A DNA stretch of 64,000 bases from UBA8752 sp040261275 (GTDB taxonomy: Bacteria > Bacteroidota > Bacteroidia > Flavobacteriales_D > Sanyastnellaceae). This document shows, in pieces, positions 24,374-34,042 of this stretch. The stretch lies in the NCBI GenBank assembly GCA_040261275.1, contig JBDQOI010000002.1:1-64000 (forward strand), written 5' to 3'. The notes below the pieces were generated by a model. That model ran no database searches. It was not told the origin of the DNA and saw nothing but the letters and a program-made list of their open reading frames with translations. Position 1 is the stretch's first letter; each line of letters opens with the position of its first letter. A program made the translations under genes and the position numbers.

Positions 24374-25705
24374 TTACTCGGTCACCATCCGCCCCTGCAC
24401 TTTTCCCTCGCGCAGTTCTCCCAAAGTGACGTCGATCAATTCACCTGCATCGAGCGACGCCCCATTCTCGACAGCGACCCTCACGTATTCCGGGGTATAG
24501 CCCGATCGACGCCCTTGCTCGTCCCGGTCGGCTTCCAGCAGCACGGGGCGAACCCGCCCTTTGAACTTCGCCGCATGCGCCCATTGCATCTTCAGACTCA
24601 CTTGCTGAAGCCCTTTGTTGCGGGCCTTTCTCACCTCCACCGGAACAACGTCATCAATCCGCAATGCCGTCGTTTTCGGACGTTCGCTGTAGGTGAAAAC
24701 ATGCAAATAGCTCGCCGGCATGTCCAAAAGGAAATCCCGCGTCTTGGCGAACTCCTCTTCGGTCTCACCGGGGAAGCCCACAATGACATCGATTCCAACC
24801 GCCGCCTCGGGCATCCTGTCCACGATGTGCGCCAAACGGTCGCGATAGAGGTCCGTCCGATACCGCCTGCGCATGGCGGACAACACCGCATCGCTTCCGC
24901 TCTGCAACGGTATGTGGAAATGGGGCTGGAATTTTCGAGACTCCGCCACGAAATCAACCAGGGGCGGGTCCAGCAGATTGGGCTCGATGCTGCTGATCCT
25001 GTAGCGTTCGACTGATTTCAAGCCGGCGTCATCCTCCAGTGCGCGACAGAGGCCGAGCAGGGATTGGCCTTGCGCCTTTCCGAAGTCTCCAATGTTGACA
25101 CCGGTCAATACAATCTCTCGGGCACCGGTGGCCGCGGCTTTACGCGCTTCGGCGACCGTGGTGGCAATGTCCGCGCTTCGCGACCTGCCGCGGGCCAAGG
25201 GAATCGTGCAGAATGAACAGAAATAATCGCAGCCATCCTGCACTTTCAGGAAGCTCCTTGTCCGGTCGCCCGAGCTGACGGCGGGGTGAAAAACGTGCAC
25301 ATCCCGAATTTCACCGCGCTCGACCAAGGTGTCTTCCTGGCCTTTGCTGCGCCAGCCCCTGCCGCGTTCAATGTGCGCTGCGAGATTGAATTTTTCCTGG
25401 GCCCCCAAGACCATGTCGACCCCTTGGATTTCCGCTATTTCTTTCGGCTTGAGCTGCGCGTAACAGCCGATGACGGCCACAAAGGCATCGGGGTTGGCCG
25501 CCTTGGCACGGCGCACGATGTTGCGGCATTTAGCGTCAGCGTGGTCGGTCACCGAACAGGTATTGATCACCACCACATCGGGCCGATCGTCCATGGCCAC
25601 GCGGGCATACCCTGCCTCTGCGAGGCCATTGGCCAAAGCACTGCTTTCCGAAAAGTTCAGCTTGCAACCCAGCGTTTCAAAGGCCACTCGACCGTGATTT
25701 GCCAT
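24374..25705 (-). CDS. mtaB: tRNA t6A37 methylthiotransferase MtaB
   Basis: A 443-aa radical-SAM enzyme that converts t6A37 to ms2t6A in tRNA. The N-terminal methylthiotransferase domain has Cys residues in ETLGCKLNFSES, VINTCSVTDHADAKCR and VIGCYAQLKP. The radical-SAM cluster motif is CDYFCSFC (CX3CX2C). GFPGETEEEF and a C-terminal TRAM domain complete the architecture. The ATG at 25705 is divergent from the FG-GAP gene with 106 bp between starts. Confidence 0.95.
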   Translation of the reverse strand: MANHGRVAFETLGCKLNFSESSALANGLAEAGYARVAMDDRPDVVVINTCSVTDHADAKCRNIVRRAKAANPDAFVAVIGCYAQLKPKEIAEIQGVDMVLGAQEKFNLAAHIERGRGWRSKGQEDTLVERGEIRDVHVFHPAVSSGDRTRSFLKVQDGCDYFCSFCTIPLARGRSRSADIATTVAEARKAAATGAREIVLTGVNIGDFGKAQGQSLLGLCRALEDDAGLKSVERYRISSIEPNLLDPPLVDFVAESRKFQPHFHIPLQSGSDAVLSAMRRRYRTDLYRDRLAHIVDRMPEAAVGIDVIVGFPGETEEEFAKTRDFLLDMPASYLHVFTYSERPKTTALRIDDVVPVEVRKARNKGLQQVSLKMQWAHAAKFKGRVRPVLLEADRDEQGRRSGYTPEYVRVAVENGASLDAGELIDVTLGELREGKVQGRMVTE

Positions 25706-25811
25706 GGCCCGAAATTACGGGCAACCCTTCTGCATGCTACGCTGTTCATTCCCCGTATCTTCATCTACCGCCTGCGGTGGATGTATCTTGCACACCCGCA
25801 AACCTCAAAGG

Positions 25812-28661
25812 ATGAACCAAACCCACCTTTCCCTGCTGACGGCAATTCTCCTGTTCAGCCACCTTGCATTCGCGCAAACCTTTACCCTCTCCACCGACCA
25901 GTTGGGAGGCACCTTCCACAGCGGGGGCCCCATCGGCTTCATCGACGTGGACAATGACGGTCTCGATGATATCGTGGTTTTCGATCAAGGAGAGGACGTC
26001 AACGTCTTATACCAGACCCAGTCCGGATTCAATCCTGTGCATTACGGCCCGGTAAGCGGTGCCAATCAGTGGGGAGCCTGCATCGGTGACATGGACAACG
26101 ACGGCATCAAGGACATCTTCGCAGGTGGCAGCTATGACGGCGTCCACCTCATGCGCATCGGCACCGGTGGCAACTTCCAGCTCGACGACCTGGACAATGG
26201 CGCGATGTTCATGCAAGCCTGCAACATGGCCGACCTGGACAACGACGGCGTCCTCGACGCCTTTGGGTGTCACGACGATGCCTTGAGCCGCATGTGGAAA
26301 GGCGATGAAGCCGGACTCCCCACGAACGACCAGGTTCTCATGCCATTGATGGACTACGACTTTAGCGATTACCCCGACACCGACCACAGCGGCAACTACG
26401 GCACGGTTTTCTCCGATTTCGACAGCGACGGCGACGTAGACCTGTATATCGCCAAGTGTCGCCAATTCGTGAGCGACCCCAACGATCCCCGCCGCATCAA
26501 CCAACTCTGGGTCAATGACGGCCAAGGCGGCTGGACCGAAGAAGCCCTCGAGCGCGGCCTCGTTTTCTACGAGCAGAGCTGGACCGCAGATTTCGGCGAC
26601 ATCGACAACGACGGTGATATGGACCTCGCAGTAACCAACCACAGCACCACCCTGATGCTGCTGGAGAACGACGGCACCGGCCACTACACCGACATTACCG
26701 CCGGCAGCGGCATGGATGTCAGCGGCTTCTTCCTGCAGAGCAAGCTGGAGGACTTTGACAACGACGGCTTCCTCGATTTCATGACCTCTGGAGACAACAG
26801 CTCCAACTACTTCTTCAAGGGCAACGGCGACGGCACGTTTGAGCAGCTCGATTGGCCCTTTTCTTACGGAGATGCCATGCTGAGCTTCGCCACCGGTGAC
26901 GTCGGTCGCAACGGCCAAATCGACATCATTGCCAGTCACGGAGGGGTATACGTGAGTCCCGACAACAACAATCCCGACCAGCTGTATATCAACGACGGCA
27001 ATGAAAATCACTGGGTGTGTTTCGATCTTCAGGGCATCGAATCCAATGCAGATGCCGTGGGCGCTCAAGTCGCCATCTACGGCGCGTGGGGTGTTCAGCT
27101 CCGCGACGTGAGGGCAGGAGAGAGCTACGGCATCACCTGTTCGGCCCACCCGCATTTCGGTCTCGGTGCCACCGATGCCATCGACAGCGCGGTGGTTCAC
27201 TTCCCGAGCGGATTCACGGTCACCTTGGAGAATCCCGCCATCGACACCTACCACAACGTGATCGAGGCTCCTTGCCAGATCGGCGCGTTTGACCTGGCAT
27301 TGGAAGGCGCTTCCGTCCTGTGTCCCGGAGAGACATCTACCCTCACGGCCCCAGGCGGCTTCAGCAGCTACAGCTGGAGCAACGGAGCAGAAGGGGATGC
27401 GGTCACCGTGGGAGAAACCGGCAACTACACCGTCTTGGTCTACGACGCCGATGGCTGTGCCGGCATTTCCAACCCGATCGCCATAGAAGTCTACCAACCC
27501 GAAGTGCCCACCATCACCATCGATGGCGAACTCAAACTGTGCGATGGCGAAAGCGTGACGCTCATCTGCAGCACCGCTCCGTCCTACACTTGGAGCACCG
27601 GAGCCACCGACCAGGCCATCCTCGTCTCGGAACCCGGTACCTACTCCGTCTCCGTGGAAGGGGAATGCGCTGACCCCACGGCTTCTGAAGACGTGGTCAT
27701 CGAGGTGTTCGAAGCCCCGACCACCCCAGTGGTGGAGGACAGCTCCATTCCGACTCCGGCCAGCACCACCTTGGATTTCGGCGGAAATGAACTCCACTGG
27801 TACGACAGCGAAACGGCCACGAGCCCCGTTTTTGTGGGCAACACCTTTGAGACCCCCGTACTGAACGAGAGCACCACCTTCTGGGTGGAGGACGTCATCA
27901 ACCACGGGCTGGAGACGGCCATGGGAGGATCCACACAGCAATCCGAAGGGCAGTATCACAACAACGGCAACTACTGGCTCCGTTTCGATGCCTATGAGCC
28001 CATCATCATCCAAACCGTGAAGGTCTTCGCCAACGGAGAAGGGGACCGTTCCATCGCGGTCATTGATGACGCGGGCAACACGCTCGATGACATCACCGTC
28101 AACATCCCAGACGGCGAAAGCACAGTCGAACTCGGACTCGAAGCTCCTGCCGGAACCGGTATGGGATTGCGCATCACCAGTGGCAACCCCCAACTGTGGC
28201 GGGACGGCCAGGGCAGCGACCTCGACTTCCCCTATGCCATCGGTGACCTCGCCACCATCACTTCCACCAGTGTGAGCAACCCGAACAACGCCACCAGCTA
28301 TTACTACTTCTTCTACGACTGGACAGTAACCACACAGGGCGTCTCCTGCGTCTCAGACCGGGTTCCGGTAACGGTGACCGTTGAAGTCACCGGAGTGGAC
28401 GACGTTACAGTGCTCGAAGGTGCCTTGCGCGTGCACCCGAACCCCTCGGAAGGCGTCGTACGTCTGGACTGGTCCGAATTTGGATTTGGAGCCGTGACCT
28501 GCGAGGTCATCGACATGTCTGGGCGCATCCTGTACAGCGTTCAGGCCAATGGAGCCAATGAACTCGGCGTGTTGGACCTCAATGAATTGCCTCGGGGCGT
28601 GCACCTCTTGAAGCTCTCAAGTGCCGAAAGCAGCGCCACGGCACGCATCGTATTGCGCTGA
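25812..28661 (+). CDS. Secreted FG-GAP/UnbV protein with Ig-like domains and T9SS sorting domain
   Basis: A 949-aa exported protein with signal peptide MNQTHLSLLTAILLFSHLAFAQ. Residues about 25-400 hold FG-GAP/VCBS beta-propeller repeats with Ca-binding motifs of the type DVDNDGLDDI and DMDNDGIKDI. An ASPIC/UnbV-like segment (VHFPSGFTVTLENP) follows near 470, then two Ig-like/SprB-type repeats (SSYSWSNGAEGDAVTV; SYTWSTGATDQAI), a variable middle region and a C-terminal type-A sorting domain (LRVHPNPSEGVVRLDW, PRGVHLLKL). It is a T9SS cargo, probably surface adhesive or scaffold. A strong terminator follows. Function unknown. Confidence 0.88.
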   Translation: MNQTHLSLLTAILLFSHLAFAQTFTLSTDQLGGTFHSGGPIGFIDVDNDGLDDIVVFDQGEDVNVLYQTQSGFNPVHYGPVSGANQWGACIGDMDNDGIKDIFAGGSYDGVHLMRIGTGGNFQLDDLDNGAMFMQACNMADLDNDGVLDAFGCHDDALSRMWKGDEAGLPTNDQVLMPLMDYDFSDYPDTDHSGNYGTVFSDFDSDGDVDLYIAKCRQFVSDPNDPRRINQLWVNDGQGGWTEEALERGLVFYEQSWTADFGDIDNDGDMDLAVTNHSTTLMLLENDGTGHYTDITAGSGMDVSGFFLQSKLEDFDNDGFLDFMTSGDNSSNYFFKGNGDGTFEQLDWPFSYGDAMLSFATGDVGRNGQIDIIASHGGVYVSPDNNNPDQLYINDGNENHWVCFDLQGIESNADAVGAQVAIYGAWGVQLRDVRAGESYGITCSAHPHFGLGATDAIDSAVVHFPSGFTVTLENPAIDTYHNVIEAPCQIGAFDLALEGASVLCPGETSTLTAPGGFSSYSWSNGAEGDAVTVGETGNYTVLVYDADGCAGISNPIAIEVYQPEVPTITIDGELKLCDGESVTLICSTAPSYTWSTGATDQAILVSEPGTYSVSVEGECADPTASEDVVIEVFEAPTTPVVEDSSIPTPASTTLDFGGNELHWYDSETATSPVFVGNTFETPVLNESTTFWVEDVINHGLETAMGGSTQQSEGQYHNNGNYWLRFDAYEPIIIQTVKVFANGEGDRSIAVIDDAGNTLDDITVNIPDGESTVELGLEAPAGTGMGLRITSGNPQLWRDGQGSDLDFPYAIGDLATITSTSVSNPNNATSYYYFFYDWTVTTQGVSCVSDRVPVTVTVEVTGVDDVTVLEGALRVHPNPSEGVVRLDWSEFGFGAVTCEVIDMSGRILYSVQANGANELGVLDLNELPRGVHLLKLSSAESSATARIVLR

Positions 28662-28678
28662 TCCCAATTTCATTCCAT

Positions 28679-28717
28679 GGACCCCGCCCGGCACAGGAGC
28701 GGGGTCCTTTGCATTTT
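28679..28717 (+). terminator. Rho-independent terminator
   Basis: A perfect 9-bp stem (GGACCCCGC at 28679-28687; GCGGGGTCC at 28699-28707) with an 11-nt loop is followed by TTTGCATTTTT. It terminates the FG-GAP gene and ends only 5 bp before the next ATG. The cytochrome promoter would therefore have to overlap the stem, or the gene depends on read-through. Confidence 0.85.
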
Positions 28718-28722
28718 TGACC

Positions 28723-30705
28723 ATGCGCCGCGCATTTGGTTTTGCTTTGCTCGCTTTGCTGCTCGTCACCACGAGTGCAGCTTGGCAATTGGGTGCCTTT
28801 GCGCCGCGCCCCATCATTTCTGCACACCAGGGACTCGAGGCCTATTTCCGCACCGATGTGCTGGGTGGTTTGCCCGACACCATCAACGCCCTTTTCTACG
28901 GCTCTGGAAAATGTGCGGGATGTCATGGAGAGGACCCCAACGATCTCGCCTCACTGGCGGGACAAACCTTTCCCATGCAGGCCATGCCCGAAGGTTGGGA
29001 CGTCAACGTCGTAGACGATTGGCGAAGCTCCATCATGGCCAACAGCACCAAGGACCCCTTCTGGAGGGCCAAGGTGAGGCATGAGGTCATCACCAATCCG
29101 GGACATGCCGCTGAACTCGAGGACAAATGCACCAGTTGCCACGCCCCGGTGGGACATTTCGCCGCGCACCATGAAGGCGCGGAGTATTACACCTTGCTCG
29201 AAGCATTGACAGACAGCCTCGCCCTGGACGGAGTGAACTGCGCCGTATGCCACCAACAAGATCCAGAGGGAATCGGTACGCGCTTCAGCGGCGAGATGAC
29301 CTTTGTCGAAGACACCATTTTCGGTCCGTATGGCGGTGGCAAGGACGAATATCCCGTCCAGTATCAGCCGATGCAGAGTTTCATCGGTTTCTACCCCACC
29401 TACGGCGAGCACATGACACAATCGGAGAGCTGTGCCGCTTGCCACAGCCTGATCACGAGCAGTGTAGACCTTGAAGGTGAATACACGGGATTCACGGTCA
29501 TCGAACAGGCCACCTATCACGAGTGGGTAAACTCCGTCTATTCGAGTGGACCCGAACAGCAAGAATGCCAAGGCTGCCACATGCCCCAAATCGATGATCC
29601 GGTGACCATCGCCAGTGGTTATGCTTGGCTCCAACCTCGCTCTCCCTTTGCCCTTCACTATTTCGTGGGCGCCAACACCCACATGCTCCGCATGTTGCGG
29701 AACAACGTGGATTCACTGGGCTTGAGCGCGACAGAAGCCCAGTTCGACAGCACCCTGGACCGTACGCTGAAGATGCTGGAAGAGCAGACGCTCGAACTCA
29801 ACGCCACCTCCTCAATCCTAGAAGACCAACTGTCCGTGCAGGTCGATTTGCTGAACAAGGCTGGCCACAAATTTCCATCGGGGTACCCGGCGCGTCGGGC
29901 CTGGATTGAATTGCAGGTAACGGATGCCGAAGGCCAAAGTTTGTTTCACTCAGGCGCTTGGAACCCCGAAACGGGTCACATCATCGGTCAGGAGAATACC
30001 GGCTGGGAGCCGCACCACGACATCATTACAGACGACGAGGATGTGGTCATCTATGAGCTTGTCCTCGGAGACGTGAACGGCGACCCAACCACCCTGCTCG
30101 AACGCGCCCATGCGCACCTCAAGGACAACCGACTCGTCCCCCGGGGATTCTCCACCTCGCACCTGGTCTACGACACCACGGAAGTCGTGGGAGCAGCCCT
30201 CATCGACCCCAACTTCAACTTCAATGCCGCGGCGGGCGAAGGCACGGGAACGGACCAGGTGACATACATCCTTTCCGAAGGTTGGAATGAAACTTCCGAA
30301 CTGCATTTCGAATGCACCGTGTGGTATCAAAGCTTGCCCCCCAAATGGGTGGCGCCCATGTTGGAAATCCAAGGGGACAGCCTGATTGATGGATTCAGGA
30401 GCTTGTACGCGGAATTCGCACCCAGCCCGGAGCGCATCGCCTCCGTGGAGTGGAGCGAAACCATCAGTGAGATTCGAGAGGACATTTCACAGAACAGCTT
30501 GTATGCCTTTCCCAACCCAAGCCGTGACGGTCTGGTCAACCTCACATCCAAAAGTCCTTTTGGAGCCTACGCACTGTTCGATGCAGCAGGAAGACGGGTG
30601 GAGGAGGGTCAATGCGCAAACCGCCAGCTGCGCGTGGCCTTGCCGACTTCCGGATCGTACATCTTCAAATCCGAATCGGGGATGCTGCGCCTGCAGCGAC
30701 ACTGA
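28723..30705 (+). CDS. Secreted five-haem cytochrome c with T9SS sorting domain
   Basis: A 660-aa protein. A signal peptide (residues 1-20) is followed by five CXXCH haem motifs near residues 64 (CAGCH), 136 (CTSCH), 173 (CAVCH), 237 (CAACH) and 282 (CQGCH). The fold resembles the multihaem c554/NrfA-like group. A beta-rich middle part (about 390-570) contains AGHKFPSGYPARRAW. The C-terminus has a type-A sorting signature (YAFPNPSRDGLVNLTS, then GSYIFKSESG). The combination implies a cytochrome displayed on or released from the cell surface by T9SS; electron partner and substrate are unknown. It starts just after a terminator. Confidence 0.88.
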   Translation: MRRAFGFALLALLLVTTSAAWQLGAFAPRPIISAHQGLEAYFRTDVLGGLPDTINALFYGSGKCAGCHGEDPNDLASLAGQTFPMQAMPEGWDVNVVDDWRSSIMANSTKDPFWRAKVRHEVITNPGHAAELEDKCTSCHAPVGHFAAHHEGAEYYTLLEALTDSLALDGVNCAVCHQQDPEGIGTRFSGEMTFVEDTIFGPYGGGKDEYPVQYQPMQSFIGFYPTYGEHMTQSESCAACHSLITSSVDLEGEYTGFTVIEQATYHEWVNSVYSSGPEQQECQGCHMPQIDDPVTIASGYAWLQPRSPFALHYFVGANTHMLRMLRNNVDSLGLSATEAQFDSTLDRTLKMLEEQTLELNATSSILEDQLSVQVDLLNKAGHKFPSGYPARRAWIELQVTDAEGQSLFHSGAWNPETGHIIGQENTGWEPHHDIITDDEDVVIYELVLGDVNGDPTTLLERAHAHLKDNRLVPRGFSTSHLVYDTTEVVGAALIDPNFNFNAAAGEGTGTDQVTYILSEGWNETSELHFECTVWYQSLPPKWVAPMLEIQGDSLIDGFRSLYAEFAPSPERIASVEWSETISEIREDISQNSLYAFPNPSRDGLVNLTSKSPFGAYALFDAAGRRVEEGQCANRQLRVALPTSGSYIFKSESGMLRLQRH

Positions 30706-31473
30706 TCAGCCCTTGTAGTCCAGGACCACAGGACAGTGATCTGAACCGTGGACATCTGTCCAAATCTGCGCCTCTCCACATTGGGCCAAGGCTTGTGAAG
30801 ACGCGAGGAAGTAATCCAGCCTCCAGCCCACGTTCTTTTCACGGGCACCCCCGCGGTAACTCCACCACGAGTACTGCACACGTTCGGGGTTCTGGTGACG
30901 CCAGACATCCGTGAATCCGCTGTCCAGCAGCGAAGTCATTCCGTCGATTTCATCCTGTGTGTATCCGGGCGTCTTGTTGTAGTTCGCATCGGGGCGTGCG
31001 AGGTCGATGGGGTGGTGTGCCACATTCAAATCCCCACAACACAAGACCGGCTTCTTGGAAGCCAATCCCGCGAGGAATTCTCGGAAAGCCACATCCCACT
31101 CTTTGCGGAAGGGCAAGCGCTTCAAACCTGAAGAACTGTTCGGCGTGTACACCGTGACAAAGTGAAATCCATCGAATTCAGCGGATGTAACCCGCCCCTC
31201 ATCATCCATGCCCTTCACACCGATACCGTGGGTCACATTCAACGGCTCCACCTTGGACAGAATGGCCGTTCCACTGTAGCCCTTCTTGACAGCACTGGAT
31301 GAATGGAGGTGCCAATCGCCACCGAGATCGAACAACGCCTCTCGAACCTGGTCATCCTGCGCCTTGGTTTCCTGCAGTCCTAAAACATCCAAACCGCTCT
31401 GGCCCAACCACTCCGTAAAGTCCTTCTTGACGACGGCCCGGACACCGTTCACATTCCACGTTCCCAATTTCAT
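30706..31473 (-). CDS. xth: Exodeoxyribonuclease III
   Basis: A 255-aa AP endonuclease/3'-5' exonuclease of DNA repair. Active-site motifs are TWNVNGVRA, GLQETKAQ, TVYTPNSSSGL, CCGDLNVAHHPIDLA and the C-terminal GSDHCPVVLD. The ATG at 31473 gives the exact family N-terminus (MKLGTWN). It converges on the cytochrome gene with adjacent stops and no spacer. Confidence 0.96.
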   Translation of the reverse strand: MKLGTWNVNGVRAVVKKDFTEWLGQSGLDVLGLQETKAQDDQVREALFDLGGDWHLHSSSAVKKGYSGTAILSKVEPLNVTHGIGVKGMDDEGRVTSAEFDGFHFVTVYTPNSSSGLKRLPFRKEWDVAFREFLAGLASKKPVLCCGDLNVAHHPIDLARPDANYNKTPGYTQDEIDGMTSLLDSGFTDVWRHQNPERVQYSWWSYRGGAREKNVGWRLDYFLASSQALAQCGEAQIWTDVHGSDHCPVVLDYKG

Positions 31474-31502
31474 GGGCGCAAGCTCGGAAAGGGAAACCGG
31501 AT

Positions 31503-32576
31503 TCAGGCCATCCCGGCCGGACGCGCCCAACCGCGGGCCACCAATTGCGCGAGAAGCGTATCCACATCCTCAGACTGGTGCAATACCCTGCGCACCTGCA
31601 ACATCTCCATCAAATGGACTCCATCTGATGATAGACCGGCACTGTGGTCCATCCTGACCAGGTGATTGAAGTCTTCCGTGGGTCCCACATCGAGCAACCG
31701 GAAATCTTGCTGGACCGGCTCGTAGCCCAAAATCAAACGCCGCCCCTCCATTTCGGCCAATTCAAAAAAGTGGGGGAGGGTCAAGAATTCCAGTTGCCAA
31801 GGTGCCATATAACCCAGCGAGAAGTAGGGGTAAAATCGCTCATTGACATCAATCCCAAGAACATCCAATCCCAACTTCAGGCGCTCCATGGCCCTGCGCA
31901 CACGGGACCCTGTGGTTTCAGAGGGGTCAAACTTCTTGTAGGCTCCCCAACGCTTTGTGGGGGTGTAGTACTCAAAATCGCCCAATTCCAACTTATAGTC
32001 GAAATCGGAGGGGACATCCAGTACATAGCCGGGGTAGTACCATTTCAAACCCGCCGAACGACCGAACTCGATCTCCTTCAGCATGGTGAAAATCCCCAAG
32101 CCATCAGACCGGTAATCCGGGTGTTGCAGGCCAATGAGGCTCGCCATCGCCCTTTCACCCATGTCAAAATAACTGACGGCCACCAGGCGATCTCCATCGT
32201 ACACGCACACCTCTCGCGTATCGAAAACCGTTCTGTGAAACCCACTGGTCAGGTATTCATTCAATGTGGGATGAATGAATCCCTTGAAACGGTGCTTGTG
32301 CAACGCATACAGCGCCTCCTTTTCTGCATCCGGCTTGGCCCTTCCTATGCTGACCGTGAATTTTCGATCTCCGCGGGCCAAGCGCTTTCGCTGGCTTTTC
32401 CTCAAGGAGAATCGGTCGAGATTCATGCGGATGTTGACCACACCGTAAATCCCCGACTCGATGCAAAGCAGGTCGACCTTGTACAGCATTACGCTGCCCC
32501 TGAACCAACCCGAAGCCAGGTACTGATCGTACCTGCGAGGGGCAAGTTTTCGGGGGAAATGGGTTTGGACGAGCAC
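31503..32576 (-). CDS. Arginyl/leucyl-tRNA-protein transferase (Ate/Bpt-like)
   Basis: A protein of about 357 aa resembling aminoacyl-tRNA-protein transferases that tag N-termini for degradation. The signature region is ASGWFRGSVMLYKVDLL, then RMNLDRFSLRKSQRKRLARG. A GNAT-like part follows, with KHRFKGFIHPTLNEYL, VSYFDMGERAMASLIGL and KWYYPGYVLDV. The start is uncertain: GTG at 32576 (VLVQTHFPR) fits homologues, and an in-frame TTG at 32585 is an alternative; no ATG is available. ClpS is also encoded here, so an N-degron route is plausible. Amino-acid and N-terminal specificity are unknown. Confidence 0.72.
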   Translation of the reverse strand: MLVQTHFPRKLAPRRYDQYLASGWFRGSVMLYKVDLLCIESGIYGVVNIRMNLDRFSLRKSQRKRLARGDRKFTVSIGRAKPDAEKEALYALHKHRFKGFIHPTLNEYLTSGFHRTVFDTREVCVYDGDRLVAVSYFDMGERAMASLIGLQHPDYRSDGLGIFTMLKEIEFGRSAGLKWYYPGYVLDVPSDFDYKLELGDFEYYTPTKRWGAYKKFDPSETTGSRVRRAMERLKLGLDVLGIDVNERFYPYFSLGYMAPWQLEFLTLPHFFELAEMEGRRLILGYEPVQQDFRLLDVGPTEDFNHLVRMDHSAGLSSDGVHLMEMLQVRRVLHQSEDVDTLLAQLVARGWARPAGMA

Positions 32577-32635
32577 GTGTTGCAAGATAGGCCAAGGCAG
32601 CGTCGAACCCGGCTTCGTTTACCAATCCGTCAACG

Positions 32636-34042
32636 TCAGAGTTTTCTTGAAATCCACCTCGCCAAACCCTGCTTGAACGGAACGAAAGGAGGGAAGGAGA
32701 GGGGAACCGCAGTCAACGGCAAGGTCTTTCTCAATACGCTGCGTCGGTTGGAAAACTCATCGAAGGAAGCCTTACCATTTGACCTCCCGCTGCCGCTGGC
32801 CTGAACTCCCCCGAAAGGAAGTCGGGGATTGGCAATCTGGACCACTGCCTCACCGATCCCAACCGTTCCTGAACGGGTCGTTGACAGCCACATCCTTGCG
32901 CGTTTCTTCGATTTGCTGAAAATGTACAACGCCAGGGGCTGGTCCCTGATCGAAGCAATGATTCCCGGAACCTCGGTGGGGTCACCCCAAGTCAAAATGG
33001 GCAGGAGCGGACCGAAAATCTCCTCTCGCAGAATGCGCATGTCCGAGGTGACGTCGACCAAAATGGTGGGCTCCATGAAAAGCGTCGAACGGTCATGACC
33101 CCCTCCGCACAGCACTTTCGCCCCCTTGGCCTTGGCATCCTCCAAAGTCTCAACCAATCGATCGAATTGGCCCTCATTGACAATGCGGCCATAATCCGGC
33201 GATCCTGCCTTGTCCTCACCGTACCAGCGATCCCACACTGACACCAAGGCATCCACCATCTGTTCCTGCAGACCGCGCTCCAACAACAGGTAGTCAGGCG
33301 CAATGCAGACCTGTCCTGAATTCAGCGTCTTGCCCCATGCCATGCGCTGCGCCACCTGGGAAAGGTTGGCAGAAGCATCAATAATGGCCGGACTCTTTCC
33401 TCCCAATTCGAGGGTAAGGGGCGTCAAATGCTCTGCCGCCGCGCGGATGACTTTCTGTCCTGTAACCGTGCCTCCCGTGAAGAAGATGTGGTCAAATGGA
33501 AGCGAGGTCAAGTGCGCCGCCTCTTCAGGTCCACCCAGTACGACCTGCACAAGGTCATCGGGGAAAACCTGACGCATCCAATCCGCCATCACCTGAGAGG
33601 TAGCCGGCGCCTGTTCGGGTGGCTTCACCACAACCCTGTTGCCCGCGGCTACCGCTGCAATCACGGGCTTCATGGTCAGAAGAAGGGGGAAATTCCAAGG
33701 CGCAATGACCAACACTACCCCTTTGGGCTGGTTGATGATCTCAGACACAGTTCCGAACAGCTGCAGGGGCGTAGAGCAACGCTCTGGTCGCATCCATTCT
33801 CCCAAATGCTTCCGCATGAAGGAAATCTCCTTGCGAATGGGGAAGAATTCGGTGAGACGCGCCTCCGACTCTGATTTGCTCAAATCCTGGTCCAAGGCAT
33901 CGAGCAAGGGTTGCTCGAATTCCCGCAAACCATCCAGCATCTGAGCCAGCAGCGCCCTGCGTTCACGCAAAGTCGAAGCCGGGCGACCGCGATGGGCCGA
34001 CTGCAAAACCTCAAAGGCCGAGGTGAGTTCTGCCTGGCTCAA
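32636..34042 (-). CDS. Class-3-like aldehyde dehydrogenase
   Basis: A 468-aa NAD(P)-dependent enzyme oxidising (probably fatty or aromatic) aldehydes to acids. Landmarks are APWNFPLLLTMKPVIAA (residues about 115-131), FTGGTVTGQKV (NAD loop), LELGGKSPAIID (general-base Glu), NSGQVCIAPDYLL (nucleophilic Cys) and EEIFGPLLPIL. It has the long hydrophobic C-terminus seen in membrane-associated class-3 enzymes. The start is TTG at 34042, overlapping the SPFH stop (TTGA). Physiological substrate unknown. Confidence 0.93.
   Translation of the reverse strand: MSQAELTSAFEVLQSAHRGRPASTLRERRALLAQMLDGLREFEQPLLDALDQDLSKSESEARLTEFFPIRKEISFMRKHLGEWMRPERCSTPLQLFGTVSEIINQPKGVVLVIAPWNFPLLLTMKPVIAAVAAGNRVVVKPPEQAPATSQVMADWMRQVFPDDLVQVVLGGPEEAAHLTSLPFDHIFFTGGTVTGQKVIRAAAEHLTPLTLELGGKSPAIIDASANLSQVAQRMAWGKTLNSGQVCIAPDYLLLERGLQEQMVDALVSVWDRWYGEDKAGSPDYGRIVNEGQFDRLVETLEDAKAKGAKVLCGGGHDRSTLFMEPTILVDVTSDMRILREEIFGPLLPILTWGDPTEVPGIIASIRDQPLALYIFSKSKKRARMWLSTTRSGTVGIGEAVVQIANPRLPFGGVQASGSGRSNGKASFDEFSNRRSVLRKTLPLTAVPLSFPPFVPFKQGLARWISRKL

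Noticed and set aside
26007..28193. A 728-codon open frame antisense to the FG-GAP protein
   Set aside because: Long antisense frames arise from the Asp/Gly-rich codon use of FG-GAP repeats. The plus frame has a signal peptide and a sorting domain.
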